This document shows positions 41,423 to 50,359 of a stretch of 64,000 nucleotides of DNA, one piece after another; position 1 is the stretch's first letter, and each line of letters begins with the position of its first letter. The DNA is from Nitrincola salilacus (GTDB taxonomy: Bacteria; Pseudomonadota; Gammaproteobacteria; Pseudomonadales; Balneatricaceae). The stretch spans positions 1,116,001 through 1,180,000 of the forward strand of contig NZ_CP176580.1 of assembly GCF_046271865.1 (NCBI RefSeq), written 5' to 3'. A program made the position numbers and the translations under genes. The notes beneath the pieces are model-generated. The model was given only the letters and a program-made list of their open reading frames with translations. It ran no database searches and was not told the origin of the DNA.

Positions 41423-44400
41423 TCAACGCTTGAAAAGTCTGGCACCGAGCACCAGCATGCAGGGGGTGAGCAGTAGTGTCAGCAGCGTGGCAAAGCTCAA
41501 TCCACCGGCAATGGCACTTGAAAGCTGTGTCCACCACTGTGTAGAGGGGGCTCCCAGGCCAAGACTGGGTTCCAGCAGATTGACGTTAACACTCAACACC
41601 ATCGGTATCAGGCCGAGGATCGTGGTAACGGCGGTCAGCAGCACAGGGCGCAGACGCAGGCAGCCGGTCTCCAACGCCGCTTCGCGGGCGTCCATGCCCT
41701 CGCTTCTCATCAGATTATAGGTGTCTATCAGAATGATGTTGTTATTCACCACTATTCCGGCCAGCGCAATGATCCCCATACCCACCATGACAATGCCGAA
41801 GGACTGGCCATTCAACAGCAGTCCCAGCAGCACGCCTGCGGTCGAAAACACGACGGCAGAGAGTACGAGCATTGTCTGATAAAGGCTGTTGAACTGGATC
41901 ACCAGGAACAGCATCATCAGAAACACGGCGACAATGAACGCACTGATCAGGAACTGTGCAGCTTCTCGCTGATCCGCATCTTCCCCTGCGATCCCGACTC
42001 TGACCCCCGCTGGCAGCAGTTCGTAGCTGGCTGTAAGAGCCTGCAACCATTCATCCAGTCGATAGCCGTCAGCGATATCGGCCTTGACCGAGATCGCACG
42101 TTCACCATTGATACGATGCAGCGTACCGATCTTCGGTGCTGGCTCCAGTTCCACAAAATGGCTGAGCGGCACCTGGCCTCTGGAGGTGTTGAGCGTCAGT
42201 CGGGATAGCTGATCCACCGATCTCCAGTTGCCGGGCAGGCGGACGCGAATATCCACTTCATCTGCGGCATCTTCGGGTCTATAGGTAGCCAGCATCAGAC
42301 CATTGGTGATCAGTTGCACGGCATTGCCGACGCTCAGTACATCGGCACCCAGACGCGCGGCGGCTTCGCGATTGACTCGGAAGCGCCATTCAATACCCGG
42401 TAGCGTCCGGTCGTCCTCTATATCGACAAACCCACCGAGTCGCTGCATCTCGGTGCGCAGTATCTCGACCCCTTCAATGATTAAAGCTGGCGTATCAGCA
42501 CTGACCTGAAGGTCCACTGGTTTACCGCCACCGGGTCCTTGCTCCTGTTCGCGAAACTCCAGCATCACACCATGGATGTCGGCGGTCAGCTCTCGCATGT
42601 CATCCATGATCAGACTGGCTTTTCGCCGCTGGTGCCAGTCGATCAGCTGGAACTGCAGGATGCCGATCACATCGGTACCCATCTGGCCGGAGGCCGCGGC
42701 AAAGGTACGAGTATAGAGGGCATCCACTTCGGGCAGGGTGAGCAGGCGTTGCTCAACTCTTTGCATGATCTGATCCTTTTCATGAACTGAGAGATCACCT
42801 CTGGCACGTACCTGTAGTTGTAGTGTTTCCGGCTCAAGACTTGGAAAAAATTCGACGCCATGATTAAAGCGCGCGTAACCGGTATAGATCAGTCCGATCA
42901 ACAGCATCATGCCGAAAAAACTCAGCAGCGGGCGATGCAGCATCGCATCGAGCAACTTTCTGTAAGCGCGCATCAGCAGGTTGGGCGCATAAGCTTCTCG
43001 CGCCGGGAGGGAGCGACTGGTGATGCGGCCCATGGCCGGTAAAAATATAAGTGCCATGGCCAGAGACGCGAGCAGGCAGAGGATGACGGTTGCCGGCAGA
43101 TACTTCATGAACTCGCCGACTACGCCCGGCCAGAACAGCAGTGGAACAAATACCGACAGGGTGGTTGCCGTGGAGGCGATGACCGGCCAGCTCATGCGAC
43201 TGGCTGCACCTAGCCAGGCCTGATGCGGTGACTGCCCATCGCGCAGGTTACGATCCGCCAGCTCGCTGACAACGATGGCGCCATCCACCAGCATGCCAGC
43301 CACCAGTATCAGTGAGAACAAAACGATGATATTCAGGGTGAAACCGATCGCCCAGATCATCAGAATACCGGTCAGAAAGGCGCCGGGGATGGTGATGCCG
43401 ACCATCAGTGCAGAGCGCGGACCCATCGTGGCAATGATCAGAATCAGCACCATGACCACGGCGGTCAGGACATTGTTCAGCAGGTCCTCAAGAATGTTCT
43501 CGACCTCTACAGACTGGTCCAGGATGGTATCGAATGCGACCCCTTCCGGCAGCAAGGGGCGGGCCTGCTCAATCACCTGCTTGACCTGATCGATGGTGGC
43601 GATGATGTTGGCACCTGCACGTTTACTGATCTCCAGCACCACTCCCGGCTGCCCGTTGATACGGGCAAAGCCTGTAGGATCCTTGAAGGTGCGCCGCATC
43701 ACGGCGACATCCCCGAAGGTGACGACGGTATCGCCATCAACCTTGATCGGCATGGACATGATATCTTCGAGGTTTTCAATAACTCCGGGTACTTTCATCG
43801 CCATGCGGCCAGCACCGGTGTCCAGGGAGCCGGCAGCCACCAGACGGTTGTTGCGACTGACCAGAGTGAAGAGCTGGTTGTAGTCTATGTTGTAACTGTC
43901 CAGCACCTGAGGGTTGACGATAATTTCCAGCATATCCTCCCGGTCGCCGCCGATATCCACCTCCAGTACTTCGGGAATGCCCTCAATCTCATCTTTCATA
44001 CGTCTGGCGATATAGATCAGCTCCTGCTCCTGCAGTGGCCCGGAGATGGCGATGGATAGCACCGGGAAGAGTGCCACATTGATCTCGTGCACCACCGGCT
44101 CATCCGCTTCGGCTGGCAGTTTGCTGCGCGCCGTATCCACCTTTTCACGCACATCCTGCAATGCCTGGCGAGGGTTAAACCCGGCGTCGAATTCCAGCAT
44201 TACAGAGGAGTGACTTTCACCGGCGGTGGAGGTCATTTTTTTGATCCCCTCCAGTGCACGTAACTCCTGTTCCATCGGCCGAACCAGCAGTCTTTCGGCA
44301 TCTTCCGGGCTGATGCCATCAAGATTCATCGAGACATAGATCATCGGTATAGTGACGTCTGGATTCGCCTCTTTAGGAATGATCTGATAGGCCATCAGAC

Positions 44401-44476
44401 CGCCGGCGAGCAGAAACAGAAAGGTCATCAGGGTGGCGCGGCCACGGTTGAGGAATGCGCCGATCAGGCTTGCCAT
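41423..44476 (-). CDS. RND-family efflux transporter, inner-membrane permease
   Basis: A 1017-residue proton-driven exporter of the AcrB superfamily: about 12 transmembrane helices with two large periplasmic loops, and pseudo-duplicated halves. The relay in helix 4 reads GMLVDGAIVVSELADR. Only the first of the two AcrB aspartates is kept, a pattern also seen in a divergent RND subgroup. The start at 44476 follows the adaptor stop by one base, and GAGGAG lies just upstream; the longer frame from 44533 would overlap the adaptor by 55 nt. The substrate is unknown. No outer-membrane channel or TetR gene is adjacent. Confidence 0.9.
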   Translation of the reverse strand: MASLIGAFLNRGRATLMTFLFLLAGGLMAYQIIPKEANPDVTIPMIYVSMNLDGISPEDAERLLVRPMEQELRALEGIKKMTSTAGESHSSVMLEFDAGFNPRQALQDVREKVDTARSKLPAEADEPVVHEINVALFPVLSIAISGPLQEQELIYIARRMKDEIEGIPEVLEVDIGGDREDMLEIIVNPQVLDSYNIDYNQLFTLVSRNNRLVAAGSLDTGAGRMAMKVPGVIENLEDIMSMPIKVDGDTVVTFGDVAVMRRTFKDPTGFARINGQPGVVLEISKRAGANIIATIDQVKQVIEQARPLLPEGVAFDTILDQSVEVENILEDLLNNVLTAVVMVLILIIATMGPRSALMVGITIPGAFLTGILMIWAIGFTLNIIVLFSLILVAGMLVDGAIVVSELADRNLRDGQSPHQAWLGAASRMSWPVIASTATTLSVFVPLLFWPGVVGEFMKYLPATVILCLLASLAMALIFLPAMGRITSRSLPAREAYAPNLLMRAYRKLLDAMLHRPLLSFFGMMLLIGLIYTGYARFNHGVEFFPSLEPETLQLQVRARGDLSVHEKDQIMQRVEQRLLTLPEVDALYTRTFAAASGQMGTDVIGILQFQLIDWHQRRKASLIMDDMRELTADIHGVMLEFREQEQGPGGGKPVDLQVSADTPALIIEGVEILRTEMQRLGGFVDIEDDRTLPGIEWRFRVNREAAARLGADVLSVGNAVQLITNGLMLATYRPEDAADEVDIRVRLPGNWRSVDQLSRLTLNTSRGQVPLSHFVELEPAPKIGTLHRINGERAISVKADIADGYRLDEWLQALTASYELLPAGVRVGIAGEDADQREAAQFLISAFIVAVFLMMLFLVIQFNSLYQTMLVLSAVVFSTAGVLLGLLLNGQSFGIVMVGMGIIALAGIVVNNNIILIDTYNLMRSEGMDAREAALETGCLRLRPVLLTAVTTILGLIPMVLSVNVNLLEPSLGLGAPSTQWWTQLSSAIAGGLSFATLLTLLLTPCMLVLGARLFKR

Positions 44477-44477
44477 A

Positions 44478-45578
44478 TCAACTGGACTCCTCGGAGCGTC
44501 GGATCGCTTCAACCTGCTCACCTTCGCTGGCAAAACCAGCTCCGAGGGTGATCACCTCAAGCTCCTCTGGTAAGCCACCGGCCCAGGCGCCTTCATTGTC
44601 GATACTGAGCAGGCGCAGCGGCATAAAGCGGACCCTTTGCTCATCATCGACCGCATAAAGACCCGGCAGACCCTCATTATTGAGGGCCAGTAAAGCTGGC
44701 GAGATTCGATGTGCCTGCTGTCTGGGAAGGGAGATACTGACGGTGGCGCTGGCACCAGCGACGCGAAGACGGTCGGGGTTGTCAATGCTGGCTTCTATGC
44801 GGAAACTGCGGGTGTTGCTGTCAGCCAGGCTGGCGATGAAGGTCAGTTTGCCACTTAATTGTTGGCCATTTAGCAAGGTCACGGTGACATCAAGACCCGG
44901 TGTCAGGTCGGCCACCTGTTGTTGCGGGATCTGCGCGGTCAGCTTTAGCTTGTCGATATCTACCATGCGCATCAGCATCTGTCCTGCCTGGATATGATCA
45001 CCGATCTCGACTGGCAGTTCATCAACAATGCCGCTGAAAGGTGCTTCGATGCGAGTGTGTGCCAGCTCTAGCCTGGCAGCTGCCAGCTCAGCACTGGCGG
45101 TTTTCGCCGCTGCACCCAAGCGCAACAATTCAGTTTCTGACAGAAGGTTATCACGTCGCAGGCGTTGCCCGGATGCCAGCTCCGACTCTCTCAGTTTGAG
45201 ATTGGCTTCACTTTTGGCAACTTCATCGGGACGGTTCTCTTCAGCCAGCTGTATCAGAAGTGTCCCGGCGCTGGCTACTGAGCCCTGTTCGACGGCTAAT
45301 GTGCGAAGGGTGCCGTTGATCTGCGAAGTGATCTGGCTACTGCGAAAGGGTTGTATCTGACCCTGAGCTACCAGTACAGGTTGATAGGGTTGAGCAGTGA
45401 ATAGCTCGGTTTCCACTCGCAACAGAGATACTGGTATCGTGTCGGGCTTTTCCGGCGCGACAGAGCTGGCCTGTTGAATCGTACCGCTGCTGAGCCAGAT
45501 AGCGAGCAGCACAAACAGAGTCAGCGCTATCAGTACGGAACTGGCGCGACGCAAACGCAGTAGCACGGGGTGTTGCAT
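44478..45578 (-). CDS. RND efflux periplasmic adaptor (membrane fusion protein)
   Basis: A 366-residue HlyD/AcrA-type adaptor that links the RND permease to an outer-membrane channel. One N-terminal membrane anchor (about 13-30) is followed by barrel-sandwich, helical hairpin (LKLRESELASGQRLRR region) and beta-barrel domains (GIVDELPVEIGDHIQAGQ; LRVAGASATVSISLP). No lipobox is visible. The ATG at 45578 has AGGA eight bases upstream; 45587 does not. First gene of the two-gene efflux operon. Confidence 0.87.
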   Translation of the reverse strand: MQHPVLLRLRRASSVLIALTLFVLLAIWLSSGTIQQASSVAPEKPDTIPVSLLRVETELFTAQPYQPVLVAQGQIQPFRSSQITSQINGTLRTLAVEQGSVASAGTLLIQLAEENRPDEVAKSEANLKLRESELASGQRLRRDNLLSETELLRLGAAAKTASAELAAARLELAHTRIEAPFSGIVDELPVEIGDHIQAGQMLMRMVDIDKLKLTAQIPQQQVADLTPGLDVTVTLLNGQQLSGKLTFIASLADSNTRSFRIEASIDNPDRLRVAGASATVSISLPRQQAHRISPALLALNNEGLPGLYAVDDEQRVRFMPLRLLSIDNEGAWAGGLPEELEVITLGAGFASEGEQVEAIRRSEESS

Positions 45579-45820
45579 GGATAACATCCTGTTTGTAATG
45601 AAAAGGCTTTATCGACTGGTAACATAGCAACATGACAAGTGTTCTAAAATAGCACAATGCAGGGTTATGGAGGACGCTGCAGCATGATCCTGATCATACC
45701 CTTATGAAATTTTCCACTGTTAGTGCTAAAAGTCATAGATGCAGACTTTTTATTTTGCCGGTTTGCGGGTATGTTCAAGATTGACGAGTTCAACTGACAA
45801 ACAGAGGATGAAAATCGGTT

Positions 45821-46750
45821 ATGGCAGCGCAAAAGTATCGACTGGTAACGCGCAGTGATTTTGATGGCCTGGTTTGTGCGGTGCTGCTTAAGCATCTGGA
45901 TCTGATTGATGACATCAAATTTGTTCACCCGAAGGATATGCAGGATGGCAGTGTTGCTATCACAGGTAACGATATCTCCACCAACCTGCCATTTGTAGAG
46001 GGTGTTTATCTGGCTTTCGACCACCATCTGTCCGAAACACTGCGCAATGAGAAGCGCGATAACCACATCATAGACCCGGATGCGCCTTCGGCAGCACGCG
46101 TTGTATGGAAGCACTATGGTGGACACGGTGCTTTCCCGGTGGCTTGGGATGAGATGATGGATGCCGTGGATAAAGGGGATTCAGCTCAGTTCTCGCCTGA
46201 GGAGGTACTGAATCCGACCGGTTGGCCACTGTTGAACTTCCTGATGGATGCCCGTACCGGTCTCGGACGTTTTCGTGAATTCCGTATTTCCAACTACAAC
46301 CTGATGATGGATCTGATCGATTACTGCAAAAATCACACGATTGAGGAGATTCTGGCACTGCCGGATGTGCGTGAACGTGTGGATCTATATTTCGAACAGG
46401 AGAAGAAGTTCAAGGAGCAGATCAGTCGCTGTGCAACCGTACACGGTAATCTGGTGGTGCTGGATCTGCGTAACGAAGAGAGTATCTGGGCGGGTAACCG
46501 CTTTGTCATTTATGCGATGTATCCACAGTGTAATATCTCCATTCATGTACTCTGGGGGCTGCAGAAACAGAACACCGTTTTTGCCACCGGTAAGTCGATT
46601 TTTGACCGCAGTTCAAACACCAATGTCGGTGAGCTGATGTTGGGTTACGGTGGTGGAGGCCATCATGCGGCAGGTACCTGTCAGGTTGAAAACGACCAGG
46701 CAGAGCGGGTATTGCAGGAATTGGTCAGCCGTATCAACAACGACGGTTGA
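45821..46750 (+). CDS. DHH-family phosphoesterase
   Basis: A 309-residue DHH/DHHA1 phosphohydrolase. Metal-binding motifs are visible: RSDFDGLVCAVLL (motif I), FDHHLSE (the DHH motif) and GYGGGGHHAAGTC (DHHA1 nucleic-acid or phosphate binding). Homologues are often annotated as exopolyphosphatase-related; others in the superfamily cleave nanoRNA or cyclic dinucleotides. The exact substrate cannot be told. It is a stand-alone gene with no operon partner, followed by an 812-bp gap. Confidence 0.8.
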   Translation: MAAQKYRLVTRSDFDGLVCAVLLKHLDLIDDIKFVHPKDMQDGSVAITGNDISTNLPFVEGVYLAFDHHLSETLRNEKRDNHIIDPDAPSAARVVWKHYGGHGAFPVAWDEMMDAVDKGDSAQFSPEEVLNPTGWPLLNFLMDARTGLGRFREFRISNYNLMMDLIDYCKNHTIEEILALPDVRERVDLYFEQEKKFKEQISRCATVHGNLVVLDLRNEESIWAGNRFVIYAMYPQCNISIHVLWGLQKQNTVFATGKSIFDRSSNTNVGELMLGYGGGGHHAAGTCQVENDQAERVLQELVSRINNDG

Positions 46751-47562
46751 TGATTGAGCAGGTGTTGTCGGGTGTCCTGTTTGGGGCATCCGGGCAGCAC
46801 TGCAGGAGCCGGGTTGAAGTGGCACATTTGGGTGCTTTTCTGGTTTAAAACCTTGCAGGCTGCTGATTCAACAAAAAAAGAGTGCAAGGATTGTATTTAG
46901 AAAAAACAGGTGTATTATGAAATTCATCGGATAAATACCGGCCAATATCTGATGTTTGATTCGGTGGCTTGCCATCGGTTTTTAGCCGGGTAAACCAGTT
47001 CAACGACTGGAACAGAGTTATACAGATTTTGATGCTAGAAAAATGTTGTGGGTATCTCCCCACTTGTAAAATTGAAACAGCAAGCCTGTTCAACCTTTCA
47101 GTTCCATACCGGCACCTGCTGCCGATATGTCGCGTACTTCGTTTGAACTCCACTCACTCGAATTTCCTGTCACTCATGCCTGATGTGCCATCTTTATACA
47201 GTCATGTTGTGTTCATGGAACTGAAGCAATTTTTTCTTAGCCTTGAATGTAACGAAGCTGATTCAGATCATGTAGCCCACCAGCCTGTCTGCAAGATGTC
47301 AGGCCGAGAGTTTTTGGCTGCATAATCAAAACAGGGTTCAGCATTCATGAGTGGTTAACACTCCTGAGTGCCGGAACGGTAGGTTATCTGATGGTTGCCA
47401 TGCGCCTCAGGACTTACCTTGATCCAAAGCAAAGCGTAATTCGGTCAGTGAATACTGCTGGGGCGTGAAGTGAAAAGGATCAAACTCAATTTGGGATCGG
47501 ATTTTCCGGTCTTTTAGAAAAATGCCACTCGATGGCAAAGACGTAAAAGTAAGAGGCAAAAC
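46751..47562 (+). other. 812-bp gene-free region before the cold-shock gene
   Basis: I see no supportable coding region. A promoter-like pair TTGTAT (46891-46896)/TATTAT (46913-46918) with 16-nt spacing is present. Small hairpins occur at 47047-47061 (GTGGG/CCCAC), 47072-47092 (TTGAAACAG/CTGTTCAA) and 47523-47537 (TGCCA/TGGCA). The last lies 25 nt before the cold-shock start. Part of it is probably the long structured leader usual for cold-shock mRNAs. A small RNA is possible but not shown. Confidence 0.4.
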
Positions 47563-47772
47563 ATGTCACAGCTCGTTACCGGCACCGTTAAATGGTTTAA
47601 CGATGAAAAAGGATTTGGTTTCATTCAGCAGGAAAACGGTCCGGATGTATTCGTACACTTCCGCGCAATCAACGGAAATGGCCGCCGCTCACTGCAGGAA
47701 AATCAGCAAGTAACATTTGAAGTCGTTCAGGGTCAGAAAGGTCCTCAGGCTGAAAACGTCACTGTAGTCTGA
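47563..47772 (+). CDS. cold-shock protein, CspA family
   Basis: A 69-residue single cold-shock domain that binds single-stranded RNA and DNA. RNP1-like KGFGFI and RNP2-like VFVHFRAI are both present after the GTVKWFNDE start. GTAAGAGGC precedes the ATG. It is transcribed from a long leader and ended by a strong terminator. Which paralogue it is (cold-inducible or constitutive) cannot be said. Confidence 0.95.
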   Translation: MSQLVTGTVKWFNDEKGFGFIQQENGPDVFVHFRAINGNGRRSLQENQQVTFEVVQGQKGPQAENVTVV

Positions 47773-47785
47773 AGAAATTTTCCTG

Positions 47786-47824
47786 AAAAGACAGTGAATG
47801 CCTGGCATCCACTGTCTTTTTTCT
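47786..47824. terminator. bidirectional terminator between csp and metE
   Basis: AAAAGACAGTG (47786-47796) pairs with CACTGTCTTTT (47810-47820). An inner ATGC/GCAT stem is closed by a CTG loop, with one mismatch between the stems. T-runs on both strands suit the convergent csp and metE genes. Confidence 0.93.
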
Positions 47825-47872
47825 TTTCTGGCTTTGTTCAGCGCATATCTGCGCTATCTAAGAGCTGTCTAT

Positions 47873-47902
47873 AACTACTTAGAACTACTTAGAACTACCT
47901 CA
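47873..47902. repeat. 10-bp triple repeat at the metE 3' end
   Basis: AACTACTTAG repeats at 47873, 47883 and (as AACTACCTCA) 47893. The third copy overlaps the metE stop region at 47900. Confidence 0.75.
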
Positions 47903-50173
47903 GCTTAGCTTCCCACGCAAAATTCTGACCGCCTGCATCATGTTGTCCAGGCAGGGTATCACTTCATCCCAGGTTCTGGTTTTCAGTCCGCAATCTGGGT
48001 TTACCCAGAGGCGCTCAACTGGAATATAGCGCGCAGCCTTCTCGATCAGGTTCACCATCTCCTCGACGGCAGGAATATTCGGGCTGTGAATATCATATAC
48101 GCCAGGCCCAATTTCGTTCGGGTATTCAAAATCGATAAAGGCTGACAGCAGCTCCATATTGGAGCGGCTGGTTTCGATAGTGATTACATCCGCATCCATG
48201 GCAGCTATAGAGCCGATGATATCGTTGAACTCCGAATAGCACATATGGGTGTGGATCTGTGTTTCGTCACGCACGCCACTGGCGCTGATACGGAAAGCTC
48301 TTGCAGCATATTCCAGATAGGTCGACCAGTCTCTGCTGCGCAGGGGCAATCCTTCACGAAATGCCGGTTCGTCTATCTGGATTGCCGCAATGCCAGATCT
48401 TTCCAGATCACACACTTCATCACGCAAGGCCAACGCAATCTGCAAACAAGTCGTTTCGCGCGGTTGATCGTCGCGCACGAAAGCCCATTGCAGCATCGTG
48501 ACGGGGCCTGTCAGCATCCCTTTGACCGGTTTTCCGGTAAGTGATTGTGCATAGCGCGTCCATGCCACTGTCATGGGCGCTGAGCGCTGTACATCACCAT
48601 AGATGAAAGGCGGTTTCACACAACGTGATCCATAGGACTGCACCCAGCCGAATTCAGTAGTGCCATACCCCTGCAGTTGTTCACCGAAGTATTCCACCAT
48701 GTCGTTACGCTCGGCTTCACCGTGCACCAGCATATCCAGTCCCAGTTCTTCCTGACGCCTTATACACAGCTTTATCTCATCCTTGATGGCTGCCGTGTAC
48801 TTTGTTTCATCCAGCTTGCCGCTTTTGAAACTGGCACGAACACTGCGGATCCCTTGTGTCTGTGGGAAGGAGCCAATAGTTGTGGTGGGCAGAGCAGGCA
48901 GTTGCAGGCGCTTTTGTTGCTGAGCCGCTCGCAATGGGTAAACGGATTCGCGCTCACTGTCGTCCTGATTCAGGCAGGCAACACGCAGCTGTACTGCTGG
49001 GTTATTGACGCGCTCTGACTGACGGCGTGCAGTGATCGCTTCAGCATTTTGCAGCAGCCGATCCTGCCCCTTGCCCTGCAGGCCCAGACGCAGAGTCTTG
49101 ATCTCATCAAGACGCTGAACGGCAAAGGCCAGCCACTGTTTCAGTTCGGTATCCAGTTTTGTTTCTGATGCCAGATCAACCGGGCTGTGTAACAGAGAGC
49201 AGGAGGGCGCTATCCAGAGCCTGTTGCCCAGCTTCACAGCCAGCGGCTTGAGTTTTTCCAGAATCGGGTTCAGGTCGCTGATCCAGATATTGCGCCCATC
49301 GACCACGCCGATTGAGAGAACCTGATCCGATCTGAGCGTTGCAGCCGCTTTCAGAAATTCGTCGCCACCGCGCACCGCATCCAGATGTAACCCGGCGACC
49401 GGCAACGACAGTGCAAGGTCCAGATTGTCCTGCAAGGTGCCAAAATAGGTGGTCAGTAGTATCCGGGGAGGGATTCGGTTGAGCTCGGCATAAGCAAGAC
49501 GATAGGCGTCCTGCCAGTCGGAGGTCAGCTCCAGTACCAGTGCCGGTTCATCTATCTGTACCCACTCAATGCCGACATCCGCCAACTGGCTGAGCAGGGC
49601 TTTGTATTGCTGCAACAAAGCTGGCAGTAGCGAGAGTTTATCGAAACCATCCTGTTCGCACTTTGACAACCACAGCAGTGTCAGTGGACCTATCAATACT
49701 GGCTTGGGCTGATAACCCAGGGCACGTGCTTCAGCGATCTCTGTCAGCAGTTTGGCAGGGTTGAGGGTGAACTGCTGGCTGCTCGACAGTTCGGGCACCA
49801 GATAGTGATAGTTAGTATCGAACCACTTGGTCATCTCGCAGGCACGAGTATCGCCTCCACTGGGTGCCCGACCGCGGGCCATGCGGAAGTAGTTGTCCAG
49901 TTCGTTGTTGGCACTCTGGTGATGGAAGCGTGATGGCACAATACCAAACAGTAGAGAGTGATCCAGCACCTGATCGTAGAGTGAAAAGTCATTCACGGTT
50001 ACCAGATCAAGCCCGGTCTCATGCTGGATCTTCCAGTTCTGTTCGCGCAAGTTTTTAGCCTGCGCCTGAAGTTGTTCAGCACAGAGTGTGCCCTTCCAGT
50101 AACCTTCCAGAGCCAGTTTTAGCTCACGTTTTGGTCCGATGCGCGGAAATCCGAGCGTATGTAAACAGGTCAT
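47900..50173 (-). CDS. metE: cobalamin-independent methionine synthase
   Basis: A 757-residue enzyme transferring a methyl group from 5-methyltetrahydropteroyl-triglutamate to homocysteine. N-terminal LGFPRIGPKRELKLALE and the C-terminal zinc site are intact: HTHMCYSEF supplies His and Cys, and NPDCGLKTR the second Cys. Length matches the family (about 755). Monocistronic. A MetR-like box lies 48 nt upstream of the start. It is a zinc enzyme next to a probable zinc-responsive metallochaperone gene. Confidence 0.97.
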   Translation of the reverse strand: MTCLHTLGFPRIGPKRELKLALEGYWKGTLCAEQLQAQAKNLREQNWKIQHETGLDLVTVNDFSLYDQVLDHSLLFGIVPSRFHHQSANNELDNYFRMARGRAPSGGDTRACEMTKWFDTNYHYLVPELSSSQQFTLNPAKLLTEIAEARALGYQPKPVLIGPLTLLWLSKCEQDGFDKLSLLPALLQQYKALLSQLADVGIEWVQIDEPALVLELTSDWQDAYRLAYAELNRIPPRILLTTYFGTLQDNLDLALSLPVAGLHLDAVRGGDEFLKAAATLRSDQVLSIGVVDGRNIWISDLNPILEKLKPLAVKLGNRLWIAPSCSLLHSPVDLASETKLDTELKQWLAFAVQRLDEIKTLRLGLQGKGQDRLLQNAEAITARRQSERVNNPAVQLRVACLNQDDSERESVYPLRAAQQQKRLQLPALPTTTIGSFPQTQGIRSVRASFKSGKLDETKYTAAIKDEIKLCIRRQEELGLDMLVHGEAERNDMVEYFGEQLQGYGTTEFGWVQSYGSRCVKPPFIYGDVQRSAPMTVAWTRYAQSLTGKPVKGMLTGPVTMLQWAFVRDDQPRETTCLQIALALRDEVCDLERSGIAAIQIDEPAFREGLPLRSRDWSTYLEYAARAFRISASGVRDETQIHTHMCYSEFNDIIGSIAAMDADVITIETSRSNMELLSAFIDFEYPNEIGPGVYDIHSPNIPAVEEMVNLIEKAARYIPVERLWVNPDCGLKTRTWDEVIPCLDNMMQAVRILRGKLS

Positions 50174-50221
50174 CCTGTCCTCCTGGTGATAATAATGGAT
50201 ACGTAAAACACAGGAGTAGTA

Positions 50222-50234
50222 TGAAGTGAATTCA
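50222..50234. promoter_or_regulatory. candidate MetR box upstream of metE
   Basis: TGAAGTGAATTCA fits the LysR-type MetR pattern TGAA-n5-TTCA, centred about 55 nt before the metE start codon. No metR gene is present in the window. Confidence 0.5.
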
Positions 50235-50293
50235 AAGTGAATAAAATTGATATTAATTCAGATTATGATGCATGTAATTCACTCTAATGTGGT

Positions 50294-50321
50294 CAGCCCC
50301 TGTATTACAGTGCAGGGGCTG
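50294..50321 (-). terminator. hairpin downstream of the COG0523 gene
   Basis: CAGCCCCTG (50294-50302) pairs perfectly with CAGGGGCTG (50313-50321) around a 10-nt loop, 38 nt past the minus-strand stop. No long T-run follows, so efficiency is uncertain. Confidence 0.6.
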
Positions 50322-50359
50322 GTGCTCAATAAGTGCAGGAACAGGTTCAGGAAGCCGGT

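Noticed and set aside
46969..47325. 118-residue plus-strand open frame in the gene-free region
   Set aside because: No ribosome binding site, irregular residue make-up and no recognisable family; read as chance.
47523..47537. TGCCA-CTCGA-TGGCA hairpin as part of a riboswitch (GEMM-like) before csp
   Set aside because: The conserved GEMM core and receptor sequences are absent; only a simple 5-bp stem is present.
50174..50359. cobalamin riboswitch before metE
   Set aside because: The space is only 185 nt, carries a hairpin of the neighbouring gene, and shows no B12-box-like sequence.
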